Shown here: one piece after another, positions 33,673-42,040 of the stretch
Layout: each line of letters opens with the position of its first letter
How positions within the stretch are numbered: position 1 is the first letter of the stretch
Source: Methanoregula sp.
Lineage (GTDB): Archaea; Halobacteriota; Methanomicrobia; Methanomicrobiales; Methanospirillaceae
DNA length: 55,388 nt
Assembly (NCBI GenBank): GCA_026394595.1
Contig: JAPKXX010000040.1
Span: 1-55,388, forward strand
Direction of reading: 5' to 3'
The notes under the pieces: model-generated
Told to the model about the DNA's origin: nothing
The model's database searches: none
Seen by the model: only the letters and a program-made list of their open reading frames with translations
Made by a program: the position numbers and the translations under genes

Positions 33673-34911
33673 ATGGCGGTATCGCAGGAGATCGAACTTT
33701 CCGGTCATATTATCGATTCCGGTATCATGACTCAGGTGTTTGACCGGGTCATGGATATGGGCGGCAACTTCGAGATCCTTGTCTTTGATGTCGGGAAGAA
33801 AAAGACCGACCCAAGCTATGCACGTCTGCGTATCATAGCGGCAAACCGCGAAAAACTTGGGTTCATTCTTTCCGAACTCCACCGTTTCGGCGCCCGCCCC
33901 CCAGAGGTTAAAGACGTATATGTTGTTCCGGCCGAAAGCGATCATGTCGGTCCCAAAGGGTTCTATCTGACGACAAATCATCCCACCGAAATTAAGTATA
34001 ACGGAGAATGGATCCCTGTCGAATTCATCGAGATGGACTGCCTGATTGTAAAGGATAAGCAGACGAAACGGGCAATCTGCACACCACTTTCGAAACTCAA
34101 AAAGGGTGACCTTGTTGCGGTTGGTGAGCAGGGTGTCAAGGTGCACTATCCGGAGCGCCCCCGGGAGCAGAGCAATTTCGAATTCATGCATGGCACTGTT
34201 TCCTCAGAGCGCCCCACTGTCACCCTGATAGCAAAAATTGCACGCGAGATCATCGACATGCAAAAAAAACACGGCAAGACCATCCTTGTTGGCGGTCCTG
34301 CGATTATCCATACCGGGGCGGCAAAGGTGGTTGCAGGAATGATACGGAAAGGGTATATCAATGCGCTCTTTGCCGGCAACGCACTTGCCACCCATGACAT
34401 CGAATATAACCTCTTCGGGACATCACTGGGCATGGATATCGCGACAGGAAAACCCGTGATGGGCGGGCATAAGCACCATATCTATGCCATCAACGAGGTT
34501 TTACGGGCAGGTTCAATCAAACAGGCTGTGGAGAAGGGCGTGATCAATGGCGGGATTATGTACGAGTGCGTGAAGAACAATGTCCCGTTTGTTCTCGCCG
34601 GTTCGATCCGCGATGACGGCCCTCTTCCGGATGTCATCACCGATGTCGTCGCTGCACAGGATGCGATGCGCCGCCACCTTGAGGGATGTGGCATGGTCCT
34701 GATGGTCGCCACGCTGCTGCACTCGGTCGCCGTCGGGAACTGTCTCCCGTCAAATGTCAAGACGATATGTGTCGATATCAACCCTGCATCGCTCACCAAG
34801 CTCATGGACAGGGGGACCATGCAGGCAATCGGGATAGTCAGCGATGCCGGTTCGTTTTTCCCCCTTCTTGCAGAACAGATAGAGATGCAGGAACCCGCGA
34901 AAAATAAATAA
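33673..34911 (+). CDS. TIGR00300 / LOR-SDH domain enzyme, probable ornithine cyclodeaminase
   Basis: The 412-aa protein starts with the LOR/SDH bifunctional-enzyme conserved region (ELSGHIIDSGIMTQVFDRV) and ends with a Rossmann-like part (TILVGGPAIIHTGAAKVVAG, FAGNALATHDIEYNLFGTSLG, GGHKHHIYAINEV). This is the TIGR00300 family; a Methanococcus member was reported as an ornithine cyclodeaminase making proline with NAD, and the cyanobacterial ArgZ/AgrE C-terminal half is related. It is cytosolic. There is no ribosome-binding site before ATG 33673, consistent with a leaderless mRNA. It converges with raSEA, 2 bp between stops. Confidence 0.85.
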   Translation: MAVSQEIELSGHIIDSGIMTQVFDRVMDMGGNFEILVFDVGKKKTDPSYARLRIIAANREKLGFILSELHRFGARPPEVKDVYVVPAESDHVGPKGFYLTTNHPTEIKYNGEWIPVEFIEMDCLIVKDKQTKRAICTPLSKLKKGDLVAVGEQGVKVHYPERPREQSNFEFMHGTVSSERPTVTLIAKIAREIIDMQKKHGKTILVGGPAIIHTGAAKVVAGMIRKGYINALFAGNALATHDIEYNLFGTSLGMDIATGKPVMGGHKHHIYAINEVLRAGSIKQAVEKGVINGGIMYECVKNNVPFVLAGSIRDDGPLPDVITDVVAAQDAMRRHLEGCGMVLMVATLLHSVAVGNCLPSNVKTICVDINPASLTKLMDRGTMQAIGIVSDAGSFFPLLAEQIEMQEPAKNK

Positions 34912-34913
34912 AT

Positions 34914-35906
34914 TTATCGCGTAAGCGGCATGCAGAACGGCATTTCCTGTTCCAGAATAAACTCCCACTCGTTCTTACACCCGCACTCCAGTTCCATAAG
35001 CGACAGGATCAGGTCATGGTCCGCCGTGAGGGAATAATCGCGGATTCCCTGCACGATTTCGTTATCGCAGGTCCCGCAGTTGTGCGGACCCCTTTTTCTT
35101 CCACCCCCGACAGGATCACAGGTGACATGAACCGGGGCATCTTTGAGAACTGACAGCACACTCCAGAGGTACGTGGGACGGTATGCACCCTGCCGCCAGA
35201 ACCATTCAAGATCCGTCCGTGCCTGCACGGTGCATGGGTTCATGGAGATCAGGTCGGCGTGGCGTGAGACATCGCGGATTGAGGACTTCATGTCTTTTAC
35301 CGCTTCACGTTCTGTCACAAAAAGCGGTTTCATTAACAGGTACGCCTTGACACCCGCCCCGCATTTCTTTGCACATTTTGCAGCATCAACAAAATCCGAA
35401 AATAAAAAGCCCTTCCGGATACATTTTTCCCGAATTGCGTCATTGGACGTCTCAACTCCCATTGCACAGAACAGGGGTGTACTCCGGTTTCCGCCTTCTT
35501 TGAGTTCTTCAAGGAACGGGACGATTGTATCACTGGTCACAAATTCCGGGCGGGTTTCAGCGATAATTAGTTTTCCTGTAAAGGCTGATGCAATCCTTTG
35601 CCTGACCGATGGAGGTATTTCCCTGGGATCGAAAAAACTGCCTGAAGTAAATATCTTGACCATCTCGTACTCATCGGGGGGATGGTGCTCCAGCACCCAC
35701 GAGAGCTGCGAGAGGAGATGCTGTTCCTGCGTGGTACCTGAACCTTGGGATGCAACCCGTTCATGGCGGTAGCTGCACATGAGGCACTTGTTCCATGCAC
35801 ATCCCAACGTGGAGAATATAATAGTCAGGCATTCAACTATTCTGTTCTCATGCCGCTCCTTTGCGCGCCAGCAGGAAAGCGGGCGTTCGTTTTGTGCAGA
35901 AATCAT
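34914..35906 (-). CDS. raSEA: Archaeosine biosynthesis radical SAM protein RaSEA
   Basis: The 330-aa protein has a cysteine cluster GCAWNKCLMCSYR, the RPEFVTSDTIVPFLEEL and CAMGVETSND segments and SMNPCTVQARTDLEWFWRQG, and a C-terminal CTCDN-like zinc or cluster region (HNCGTCDNEI). These fit RaSEA, which with ArcS converts lysine-modified preQ0 at tRNA position 15 into archaeosine. The start at 35906 is chosen for GGTG just upstream; the longer frame from 36008 overlaps the divergent gene and has poor composition. Only 28 bp separate it from the divergent start. Confidence 0.9.
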   Translation of the reverse strand: MISAQNERPLSCWRAKERHENRIVECLTIIFSTLGCAWNKCLMCSYRHERVASQGSGTTQEQHLLSQLSWVLEHHPPDEYEMVKIFTSGSFFDPREIPPSVRQRIASAFTGKLIIAETRPEFVTSDTIVPFLEELKEGGNRSTPLFCAMGVETSNDAIREKCIRKGFLFSDFVDAAKCAKKCGAGVKAYLLMKPLFVTEREAVKDMKSSIRDVSRHADLISMNPCTVQARTDLEWFWRQGAYRPTYLWSVLSVLKDAPVHVTCDPVGGGRKRGPHNCGTCDNEIVQGIRDYSLTADHDLILSLMELECGCKNEWEFILEQEMPFCMPLTR

Positions 35907-35934
35907 TAACACCATAGTAGTTAACCTGATTATA

Positions 35935-37023
35935 ATGAAAAAGCTCGTCCTTGCGGTGCTTGGACTCCTCTTTTTGTCAGGTATTGTATCAGCATACCAG
36001 ATCAACATCTATGCACCGGAGACGCTTCCTCTGGGAAAGCCTCTCATTGTTACCGGGACGACAACGTTTGGGATCGGTACTCCTATCGGTGTGGTGCTGT
36101 ATTACCAGCTCACGACTGCTACTGAGATTCAACGCAAGATCACCTATGTCCAGTCAGACAGGACGTTCCGTGTTGTTTTCGATACCACAACACTCAAAAA
36201 AGGCATGTACAAGGTTGAAGTGCCGGCGACCGGACAGGGAGATTCTGTCACCATGCGCCTTGTTGAGCTTATTGACCGGACTGATGAGATCCAGATCAGC
36301 TCCCCTATGGACCAGCTGTCTACCGGGACATTGAGCATTGCGGGTACACTGAAAGGGAACCAGAACTCCGGTGTCCAGATCGAAGTGACAGGACCCGATG
36401 GGCAGCGGGTCTTCGGCCCGCAATATATCAGCACGAATGTCTATGGATCCTTCTCAATCAGCGTGCCGGTTACCCAGCGGGGTGCCTATGAGGTAAGTTT
36501 CACTGATGCAAAGGGGTTTGTGGGCACAAAAATTTTTTCGGTTGTGGGAGGGCAGCAGGTGACATCACCCCCAACGCCGGTCGAAACAATTCAGACACAA
36601 GTTGAGGTGCTCTCCGCCCATGCAAAGGCATCCCGTGACAATCCTGCCTATTTTGAAGTCAAAACCGGGTCCTACAAGGTGAACATATACACGTCATCAA
36701 ATATTGACTGGATGATGGAATATATCGATGACCGGGGTTTGCTCCACACGGTACTGGACCGGAACCAAGCCAATCCTGAAGAAATTGTGGTTCAGGGAAA
36801 GGGAAGGATGATTTATGTTAAGCTATATCCCTTCAAGTACTCGGATAACAGTATCGTTTTTCTCTATGTGGAAAATGCCCAGTCGGTTCGCGTAAGCCCG
36901 ACTGTACCGGCTCCTTTTGCTGCCGGGCAGGTACCCGTTACTTCAGCGACACAGGAGTCCCCCCTCCCGGCTGCCCTCGGGATCGCCTCCCTGCTGGTCT
37001 TGGTATTAGGTATAAGGAAATAA
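35935..37023 (+). CDS. Exported beta-sandwich surface protein, Methanomicrobiales type
   Basis: The 362-aa protein has a signal peptide (KKLVLAVLGLLFLSGIVSA), at least two Ig-like beta domains (YAPETLPLGKPLIVTGTT at about 27; IQISSPMDQLSTGTLSIAG-type at about 122), a third module (about 225-320) and a C-terminal anchor (LGIASLLVLVLGIRK). Motifs such as GMYKVEVPA and YEVSFTDAKGFVGTK are familiar from repeated surface proteins in this order. It is probably held in the envelope. It is divergent from raSEA, with start codons 28 bp apart. Confidence 0.85.
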   Translation: MKKLVLAVLGLLFLSGIVSAYQINIYAPETLPLGKPLIVTGTTTFGIGTPIGVVLYYQLTTATEIQRKITYVQSDRTFRVVFDTTTLKKGMYKVEVPATGQGDSVTMRLVELIDRTDEIQISSPMDQLSTGTLSIAGTLKGNQNSGVQIEVTGPDGQRVFGPQYISTNVYGSFSISVPVTQRGAYEVSFTDAKGFVGTKIFSVVGGQQVTSPPTPVETIQTQVEVLSAHAKASRDNPAYFEVKTGSYKVNIYTSSNIDWMMEYIDDRGLLHTVLDRNQANPEEIVVQGKGRMIYVKLYPFKYSDNSIVFLYVENAQSVRVSPTVPAPFAAGQVPVTSATQESPLPAALGIASLLVLVLGIRK

Positions 37024-37125
37024 TCCCTCGGAATTGCATGAGAATATGATTATACGAATAGAGGAGTCAGCTGCTACCGATTAAGAAGTATTTTTACCCT
37101 TAACTACCAAATGGGTATTTCACAT

Positions 37126-37210
37126 GCCGGGGTAGTCTAGTCCGGGAAGGCGTTGGTCTTGAAAACCAATGGTGCCCTGCACCTCAAGAGTTCAAAGCTC
37201 GTCCCCGGCG
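37126..37210 (+). tRNA. tRNA-Ser (anticodon UGA)
   Basis: The 85-nt gene has acceptor arms GCCGGGG and CCCCGGC with discriminator G, an anticodon stem around CTTGAAA (anticodon TGA), a long class II variable arm near TGGTGCCCTGCACC, and the T-arm GAGTTCAAAGCTC. The long variable arm and UGA anticodon identify serine. CCA is not encoded. A TATA-like GTATTTTTACC lies about 35 bp upstream. Confidence 0.95.
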
Positions 37211-37243
37211 TTTCAGGCTTTTTTTGAAGGTAAAACCGTGGGA

Positions 37244-37658
37244 TTACACCTTCCAGATCATTGCATACAGGATACCAAGCAGCGGATAGCCGGCAATTGC
37301 CCAGATCAGGTTTCCTATATAGAAGCTGACCGGCCAGTCCATGGACGTGTACATTGCATAGTTGGACGGGAGTGCCACAAGGACAATAAGCAGGATACCG
37401 AACGCGACACCTTTCTCTCTTCCGGATCCCGTGACTGCACCGTTGATCCGGTCAAAAGCCCATGCAGCGGCAAACGACAGTACAAAGGGATAGGCATAAA
37501 AGAGCAGCATGATCGGATCATCCATCGGGCGCATGCCGCCAAATGCCAGGATATCATACGGGATGATCAGGTTCATGGCCATGTTCAGCCCGAAAAGAAG
37601 GACAAAGAGGAACGCTCCACCGGCAAATCCCCCGGTTACAATGTTTTTTTCCTTTCAT
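37244..37658 (-). CDS. Small membrane protein with a homopolymer frameshift near its start
   Basis: The open part (37244-37582 from an internal ATG, 112 aa) has three or four transmembrane helices. In the same frame upstream, coding continues as NIVTGGFAGGAFLFVLLFGLN, clearly a further helix, but reaches TGA with no start. One base fewer in the A7 run (T7 on the plus strand at about 37644-37650) would join this to ATG 37658 as MKGKNIVTGG. So either the assembly has one extra base or the gene is freshly broken. Full length would be about 138 aa. The family is not known to me. Confidence 0.65.
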
Positions 37659-37866
37659 ACATGTTCAGGTCAATGGGATGGATATTAATTATGAGGTAAA
37701 CGCGGCGCGAAAATGTCATATCCAGTCTCTTTTTTTACACCACTCTGTATTTTCCGGGGATGATACTTTTACGCAGGGATTTCCTCCACGACCTCCGGTG
37801 TCCCATCACTGTTATTATGTGGTTAAAACGCCTATAGTATGTGTCAGACAAGAGCGTGAATCATCG

Positions 37867-38091
37867 ATGTGTGTTGCAGTTCCCGCGGAAGTGCTGGAGA
37901 TCAGGGAGGGGAATATTGGTCTTGTGGACTATGGCGATCTCCGGCAGGAAGTCAGGCTCGATCTCGTGGATGTAAAAGTCGGTGAGTTTGTTTTAGTCCA
38001 TGTGGGTTTTGCTATCCAGCGGCTCTCCCGGGAAGAGGGACTGGAGACAAGGGATGTGTTTAAGCAGGTCTACGCCGCGATGGAGGAGTGA
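37867..38091 (+). CDS. hypC: Hydrogenase maturation chaperone HypC
   Basis: The 74-aa protein starts MCVAVPAEVLEI; the essential Cys2 binds the Fe(CN)2CO group while HypC escorts it from HypD to the hydrogenase large subunit. GLVDYGDLRQEVRLDLV and YVLVHVGFAI-type sequence complete the fold. Its stop overlaps the hypA start as TGATG. A TATA-like CCTATAGTA lies about 35 bp upstream. HypB, HypD and HypF are not in this window. Confidence 0.94.
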   Translation: MCVAVPAEVLEIREGNIGLVDYGDLRQEVRLDLVDVKVGEFVLVHVGFAIQRLSREEGLETRDVFKQVYAAMEE

Positions 38092-38432
38092 TGCACGAGT
38101 ACAGCATCGCGTATGACCTCTATGCTACTGCACGCAAGGCAGCGGTTGAACACCATGCTGACCGGGTCAAAAAGGTTTGCGTGGAAGTCGGAAAGATGGC
38201 AATGGTGAACCCGGAACAGGTAATTTTTCTTTTTGACACCATCAAAGAGGATGATCCCCTTTTTACAAAAGCCGTACTTGAATGCAATGAGATCTTACCC
38301 CATACAAAATGCACCTGCGGCTATGATGGCGAAGAGATATTTGTCTGCCCCCGGTGCGGGGCGCTGCCCGAACTGGTGAAAGGGCGGGAGATTGTTGTTA
38401 CCCATATTGAAATTGAGGTGGATGGCGCATGA
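38091..38432 (+). CDS. hypA: Hydrogenase nickel-insertion protein HypA
   Basis: The 113-aa protein begins MHEYSIAYDL; the N-terminal Met-His supplies nickel ligands. The zinc domain is seen as CTCGYDGEEIFVCPRCG. It delivers nickel to the NiFe-hydrogenase large subunit with HypB. The GTG one codon earlier is rejected because nickel binding needs His2. It overlaps hypC by one base and hypE by 4 bp, giving a tight operon. Confidence 0.94.
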   Translation: MHEYSIAYDLYATARKAAVEHHADRVKKVCVEVGKMAMVNPEQVIFLFDTIKEDDPLFTKAVLECNEILPHTKCTCGYDGEEIFVCPRCGALPELVKGREIVVTHIEIEVDGA

Positions 38433-39424
38433 AGGTCACGATGATGCACGGCGCCGGTGGCGAGATAATGGGGGAACTCCTGCAGACGCTTACGAAATTC
38501 ACCCACAACAACGCCGGTGGGATTGGACTTGAAGCGCTCGATGACGGGGCAGTAATACCGCTGAACGGGCAGAACCTTGTCTTCACCACCGATTCGCATA
38601 TCGTCCGCCCGATCTTCTTTCCCGGCGGTGATATCGGGAGGATCGCGGTCAGCGGGACGGTCAATGACCTTGCGGTGATGGGCGGACGCCCGATCGCGTT
38701 ATCATGCGGCATGATCATCGAAGAGGGATTTGATATTGCAGACCTTGCGCGGATTGTAGCGTCAATGGACGAAGCCCTTGGGGAAGTCGGTGCAAATCTT
38801 GTTACCGGAGATACAAAAGTGATGGAGAAAGGTGCACTCGATGGGATTGCGATCAATACTGCCGGGATTGGCATTGCAGAGAAAGTAATCCGGGATAACG
38901 GCCTGCAGCCCGGTGACTCCATTATTGTCTCCGGCACGCTAGGTGATCACGGCATAGCGATCATGGCGCACCGGGAGGGATTTGATCTCGGCGAGCAGAT
39001 AACATCTGATGTTGCCCCTCTCTGGGGCATGATGGAGAAGGCGCTTGCTGCAGGAACAATCCATGCAATGAAGGACCCGACACGGGGAGGGTTTGCAAGT
39101 GCGATCAACGAGATGGCAAAGAAGAGCGGTGTCTGTGTGCGGGTTAAGGAAGAGAAGATCCCAATCCGCAGGAATGTCAGGAGTGCTGCCGGCATGCTCG
39201 GCATCGACCCGCTTGAAGTCGCAAACGAGGGTAAAGTCGTGATGGGTGTCCCGCAGGGTGATGCAGATGCGATCCTTGCCGCTTTAAAGTCGCACAAATA
39301 CGGAAAGGATTCAGCAGTAATCGGCACTGTGACGAAAGGCACCCATGTAATTATGGAAACGGCGATCGGGGGGGAACGGTTCATCGAACCGCCAATGGGT
39401 GATCCGGTGCCACGGGTCTGTTAA
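38429..39424 (+). CDS. hypE: Hydrogenase maturation protein HypE
   Basis: The 331-aa PurM-like ATPase has GAGGEIMGELL, GDIGRIAVSGTVNDLAVMGG, LVTGDTKVMEKG and the terminal PRVC, whose cysteine receives carbamoyl from HypF and is dehydrated to thiocyanate, the cyanide source for the NiFe site. Length and ending are typical. It is the last gene of hypCAE. Confidence 0.96.
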   Translation: MKVTMMHGAGGEIMGELLQTLTKFTHNNAGGIGLEALDDGAVIPLNGQNLVFTTDSHIVRPIFFPGGDIGRIAVSGTVNDLAVMGGRPIALSCGMIIEEGFDIADLARIVASMDEALGEVGANLVTGDTKVMEKGALDGIAINTAGIGIAEKVIRDNGLQPGDSIIVSGTLGDHGIAIMAHREGFDLGEQITSDVAPLWGMMEKALAAGTIHAMKDPTRGGFASAINEMAKKSGVCVRVKEEKIPIRRNVRSAAGMLGIDPLEVANEGKVVMGVPQGDADAILAALKSHKYGKDSAVIGTVTKGTHVIMETAIGGERFIEPPMGDPVPRVC

Positions 39425-39557
39425 TTATTTCCCGGTTGTCCGGTTTTACCGTTCAGGCAGAAAGTATTCCACATACCTGCACTATTGAATTGCCTCTCAA
39501 AACACAACCCTTATCATCATTTTTACTGATTTGACTGAGAGTATACAGAGGGGCATC

Positions 39558-40589
39558 ATGGAACAACACGATCAGAAGCCGGCAGCAGGAAGTGAAAAAT
39601 CACGGCCACCGGCCTTGAGCAGAGGGATTGTCGCAGGGATTGTGGTAATTTTTTTTATTGCTGTAATTTTTGCCATCTTCATCGCAACAGGGGGTAATGG
39701 TACTGGCACACAGGTCCCGGCACAGGAATGCGGACAGAAGGTTATCACATACCTGAACAACAACCTTGTCCAGCCCGGGACCTCCGCACAACTGAAAACG
39801 ATCTCGGAAAAGAGCGGGGTGTACGAGGTCACGACACGATACCAAGAGCGTGACATCCTGCTGTATGCGACACGGGATTGCAGCCTCCTCTTTACAAATA
39901 CTATCCCGATGGGTGCTTCCGGGGTATGCGATGGTCAGGCAACCACCTGTTCCTCCGGCACGGTGCAACCAACCGTACCACCTGCAGCTCCGGTAAAATC
40001 CTCCCGCCCATCCGTTGATCTCTATGTGATGTCATTCTGCCCGTATGGTGTGCAGGCAGAGACTATGATGCAGCCGGTTGTTGACCTGCTGGGAAGAAAG
40101 GCCGACATTAACGTCAGGTACATTACTACTGTTCAGGGTACCAGTATCGACAGCGTTCAGTCCCTTCATGGGGTAACCGAAGCGAGGGAGGATGCACGAC
40201 AGCTCTGCATCGCACAGCATTACCCGGATAAATACTGGAAGTACCTTGCGATGTTTGATGAGCAGTGTTATCCGCTTGCAAATGATGCAGGGAAGCTTGA
40301 TGCCTGCCAGAAGAATGTCACTGTACTTACCGGCATTTCAGCCGCGACGATAGACCCGTGCGCAACCGGAAGCGAGGGAATTGCATTATTGAAAGCGGAT
40401 GAAGCAAAAGCAGGTACCAACCAGGTCTCCGGTTCTCCTACGCTTCTAATCAACGGGCAAGAGTACCAGGGTGCACGGAGCCCGGAAGCATATAAGAAAG
40501 CGATCTGCGACCATTTTGACATTTTGCCACCTGAATGCGCAACCACACTTTCCACTCAGGGTACGGGTGTTTCGGGCGGATGCGGATAA
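39558..40589 (+). CDS. Membrane-anchored thioredoxin-fold protein (DsbA/GILT-like)
   Basis: The 343-aa protein has one N-terminal membrane anchor (about 24-45, GIVAGIVVIFFIAVIFAIFI), a small first domain (about 55-115), a Pro/Thr linker and a thioredoxin-fold domain from about residue 145 with DLYVMSFCPYGVQAETMM. The active-site position reads CPYG rather than CxxC, so one thiol is missing; other cysteines (LCIAQHY, DEQCYPL, LDACQKN) may form structural or exchange disulfides. It probably acts outside the membrane in thiol or disulfide handling. GAGGGG lies before ATG 39558. Confidence 0.75.
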   Translation: MEQHDQKPAAGSEKSRPPALSRGIVAGIVVIFFIAVIFAIFIATGGNGTGTQVPAQECGQKVITYLNNNLVQPGTSAQLKTISEKSGVYEVTTRYQERDILLYATRDCSLLFTNTIPMGASGVCDGQATTCSSGTVQPTVPPAAPVKSSRPSVDLYVMSFCPYGVQAETMMQPVVDLLGRKADINVRYITTVQGTSIDSVQSLHGVTEAREDARQLCIAQHYPDKYWKYLAMFDEQCYPLANDAGKLDACQKNVTVLTGISAATIDPCATGSEGIALLKADEAKAGTNQVSGSPTLLINGQEYQGARSPEAYKKAICDHFDILPPECATTLSTQGTGVSGGCG

Positions 40590-40679
40590 CACCTTTACCC
40601 GTTATTTATCCCCATAACCATATCAGGCACCGCTGGATTTTCCCGTTTTAATGTTGACCGCAGGTAATCCGGGTCATCA

Positions 40680-41243
40680 TCAGTCCAATGCGTTTATCTT
40701 ATTATACAGGATATCGAGTGCCCTGAGTTCCCGTTCCCCGCCGCATTTTTTTACAATGCCCGCATGGTAATCGATCAACGCTCTGAGTGCCGGATCCCGG
40801 CTAATTACATACCGGGTGGCATGGACTGTGGCATCGATGATGCTGTTGAACCCCCGGTTGATCGGGGAGACAGAAGGTGAAACGACCTCCTCATGCAGGG
40901 GCATGAGCCGGATCGCCATCGATTCAGTCCTGCGGTGCTCGATCACAACAGTACATGCCAGCCACGCATCAGCCTGTGCCAGCCGGTGCATTTCAACCCC
41001 GTTCACCGTGATTGTAAAAAATTCATCATGTGAGAGATCAGAAAATGCAGTGGTGACATACAGGACGGGATCACGGACGAGGTTTGCCACAACCCAGCGG
41101 TCGCGTTCGATGTTTTGCGCCGTGTGGCTGCCGGTAAAAAGAACCATTCGTACATGCCCGCCACGGTAAATAATCCCCATAGGTGCGGCATTGAACCGCG
41201 TGGTCGCGATCACCTCGTTGATGCCCTCGCTCAGGAGTCCCAT
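40680..41243 (-). CDS. DUF447 family protein (FMN-binding split-barrel type)
   Basis: The 187-aa protein matches DUF447: MGLLSEGINEVIATTRFNAAPMGIIYRG, then RWVVANLVRDPVLYVTTAF and INRGFNSIIDATVHATRYV. Structures of this family show a flavin-reductase-like split barrel. Homologues sit beside tetrahydromethanopterin genes in methanogens and methylotrophs, so a cofactor role is likely. The ATG at 41243 overlaps the preceding citG-like stop by 13 bp; a longer frame reaching 41546 is the shadow of that gene. Confidence 0.85.
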   Translation of the reverse strand: MGLLSEGINEVIATTRFNAAPMGIIYRGGHVRMVLFTGSHTAQNIERDRWVVANLVRDPVLYVTTAFSDLSHDEFFTITVNGVEMHRLAQADAWLACTVVIEHRRTESMAIRLMPLHEEVVSPSVSPINRGFNSIIDATVHATRYVISRDPALRALIDYHAGIVKKCGGERELRALDILYNKINALD

Positions 41244-42040
41244 TCCCACCCCTCTCCAAGGGCAATATATATGGCAGCGATCATGATATCGGCGGTTGAA
41301 CCCGGGTTGATCCCCTGTTGGATACATTCCGCATCGAATTTTTCGAGAGAGGTCTTTCCATCGAGCACGTCCCTGGCCCTCATAACGGTGCGATGCGCGA
41401 CCTCGCTGCCGTGCTCTTTTATAATAAAGGTATCCGGTTCTGAAGCGAGCATCGTCAAGAAGGTCTCTACGATTGCTTCTCGCCCGTTGCCAAAGGATTT
41501 CAGGAGATCTGCCCCGCGCCTTGTCAGCGGGAAACCGGTTATCCACTCGCGTGCGACCATGTCATTTTTGGCTGAGTGCTGCATAACATCCAGCAGGGTT
41601 ATATCACGGTCGCGGAGCACCTCGAGAGACCGCGGATCGTGTACGTCGAGTTCATCATGTTCGTGCATCCGCACGTTTGTTGCGCTGAATGCTTTGTAAA
41701 ATGCCACTGCATCCGACACATCTGTTCTCTCGATAGCTTTCTGCGCACCGGCAATATCACCGCCATACACAAGGGGGATAAGCAGGATAAAGGCGCCGAA
41801 ATGAGTGTTGCCGCCGTTGTGGCAACTGGTTGCAGAAACGGCATGCCTGATGATCTCGCCGATCCTTCCGGTGGCACGTTCCGCTTCTTCAAGCGCCGGT
41901 CGGGAAAAGATCGTGGAAGCGAGGAAATGCTCAAGCCGGGTCTTTTCATAATCATGGCAGCGGTCGACGTTCCCGGGTTTGGGGAACGCACAGACCTCCA
42001 GCATCATCGCAAGCTGTGCCCGTTCAGCCCGCGTCATCAT
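41231..42040 (-). CDS. Triphosphoribosyl-dephospho-CoA synthase (CitG-like) family protein
   Basis: The 269-aa protein matches the CitG/MdcB family: VCAFPKPGNVDRCHDYEKTR, AFYKAFSATNVRMHEHDEL and the C-terminal QGINPGSTADIMIAAIYI. CitG makes the citrate-lyase prosthetic group, but methanogens have no such lyase; related genes in methylotrophs accompany tetrahydromethanopterin synthesis, where a phosphoribosyl-transfer-like step is plausible. This is inference. It overlaps mm9 upstream by 17 bp and DUF447 downstream by 13 bp. Start is 42040 or 42037. Confidence 0.85.
   Translation of the reverse strand: MMTRAERAQLAMMLEVCAFPKPGNVDRCHDYEKTRLEHFLASTIFSRPALEEAERATGRIGEIIRHAVSATSCHNGGNTHFGAFILLIPLVYGGDIAGAQKAIERTDVSDAVAFYKAFSATNVRMHEHDELDVHDPRSLEVLRDRDITLLDVMQHSAKNDMVAREWITGFPLTRRGADLLKSFGNGREAIVETFLTMLASEPDTFIIKEHGSEVAHRTVMRARDVLDGKTSLEKFDAECIQQGINPGSTADIMIAAIYIALGEGWEWDS

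Noticed and set aside
41244-41546. N-terminal extension of the DUF447 frame
   Set aside because: The extension lies wholly in the citG-like gene, is arginine-rich and unlike any protein; the family start is at 41243.
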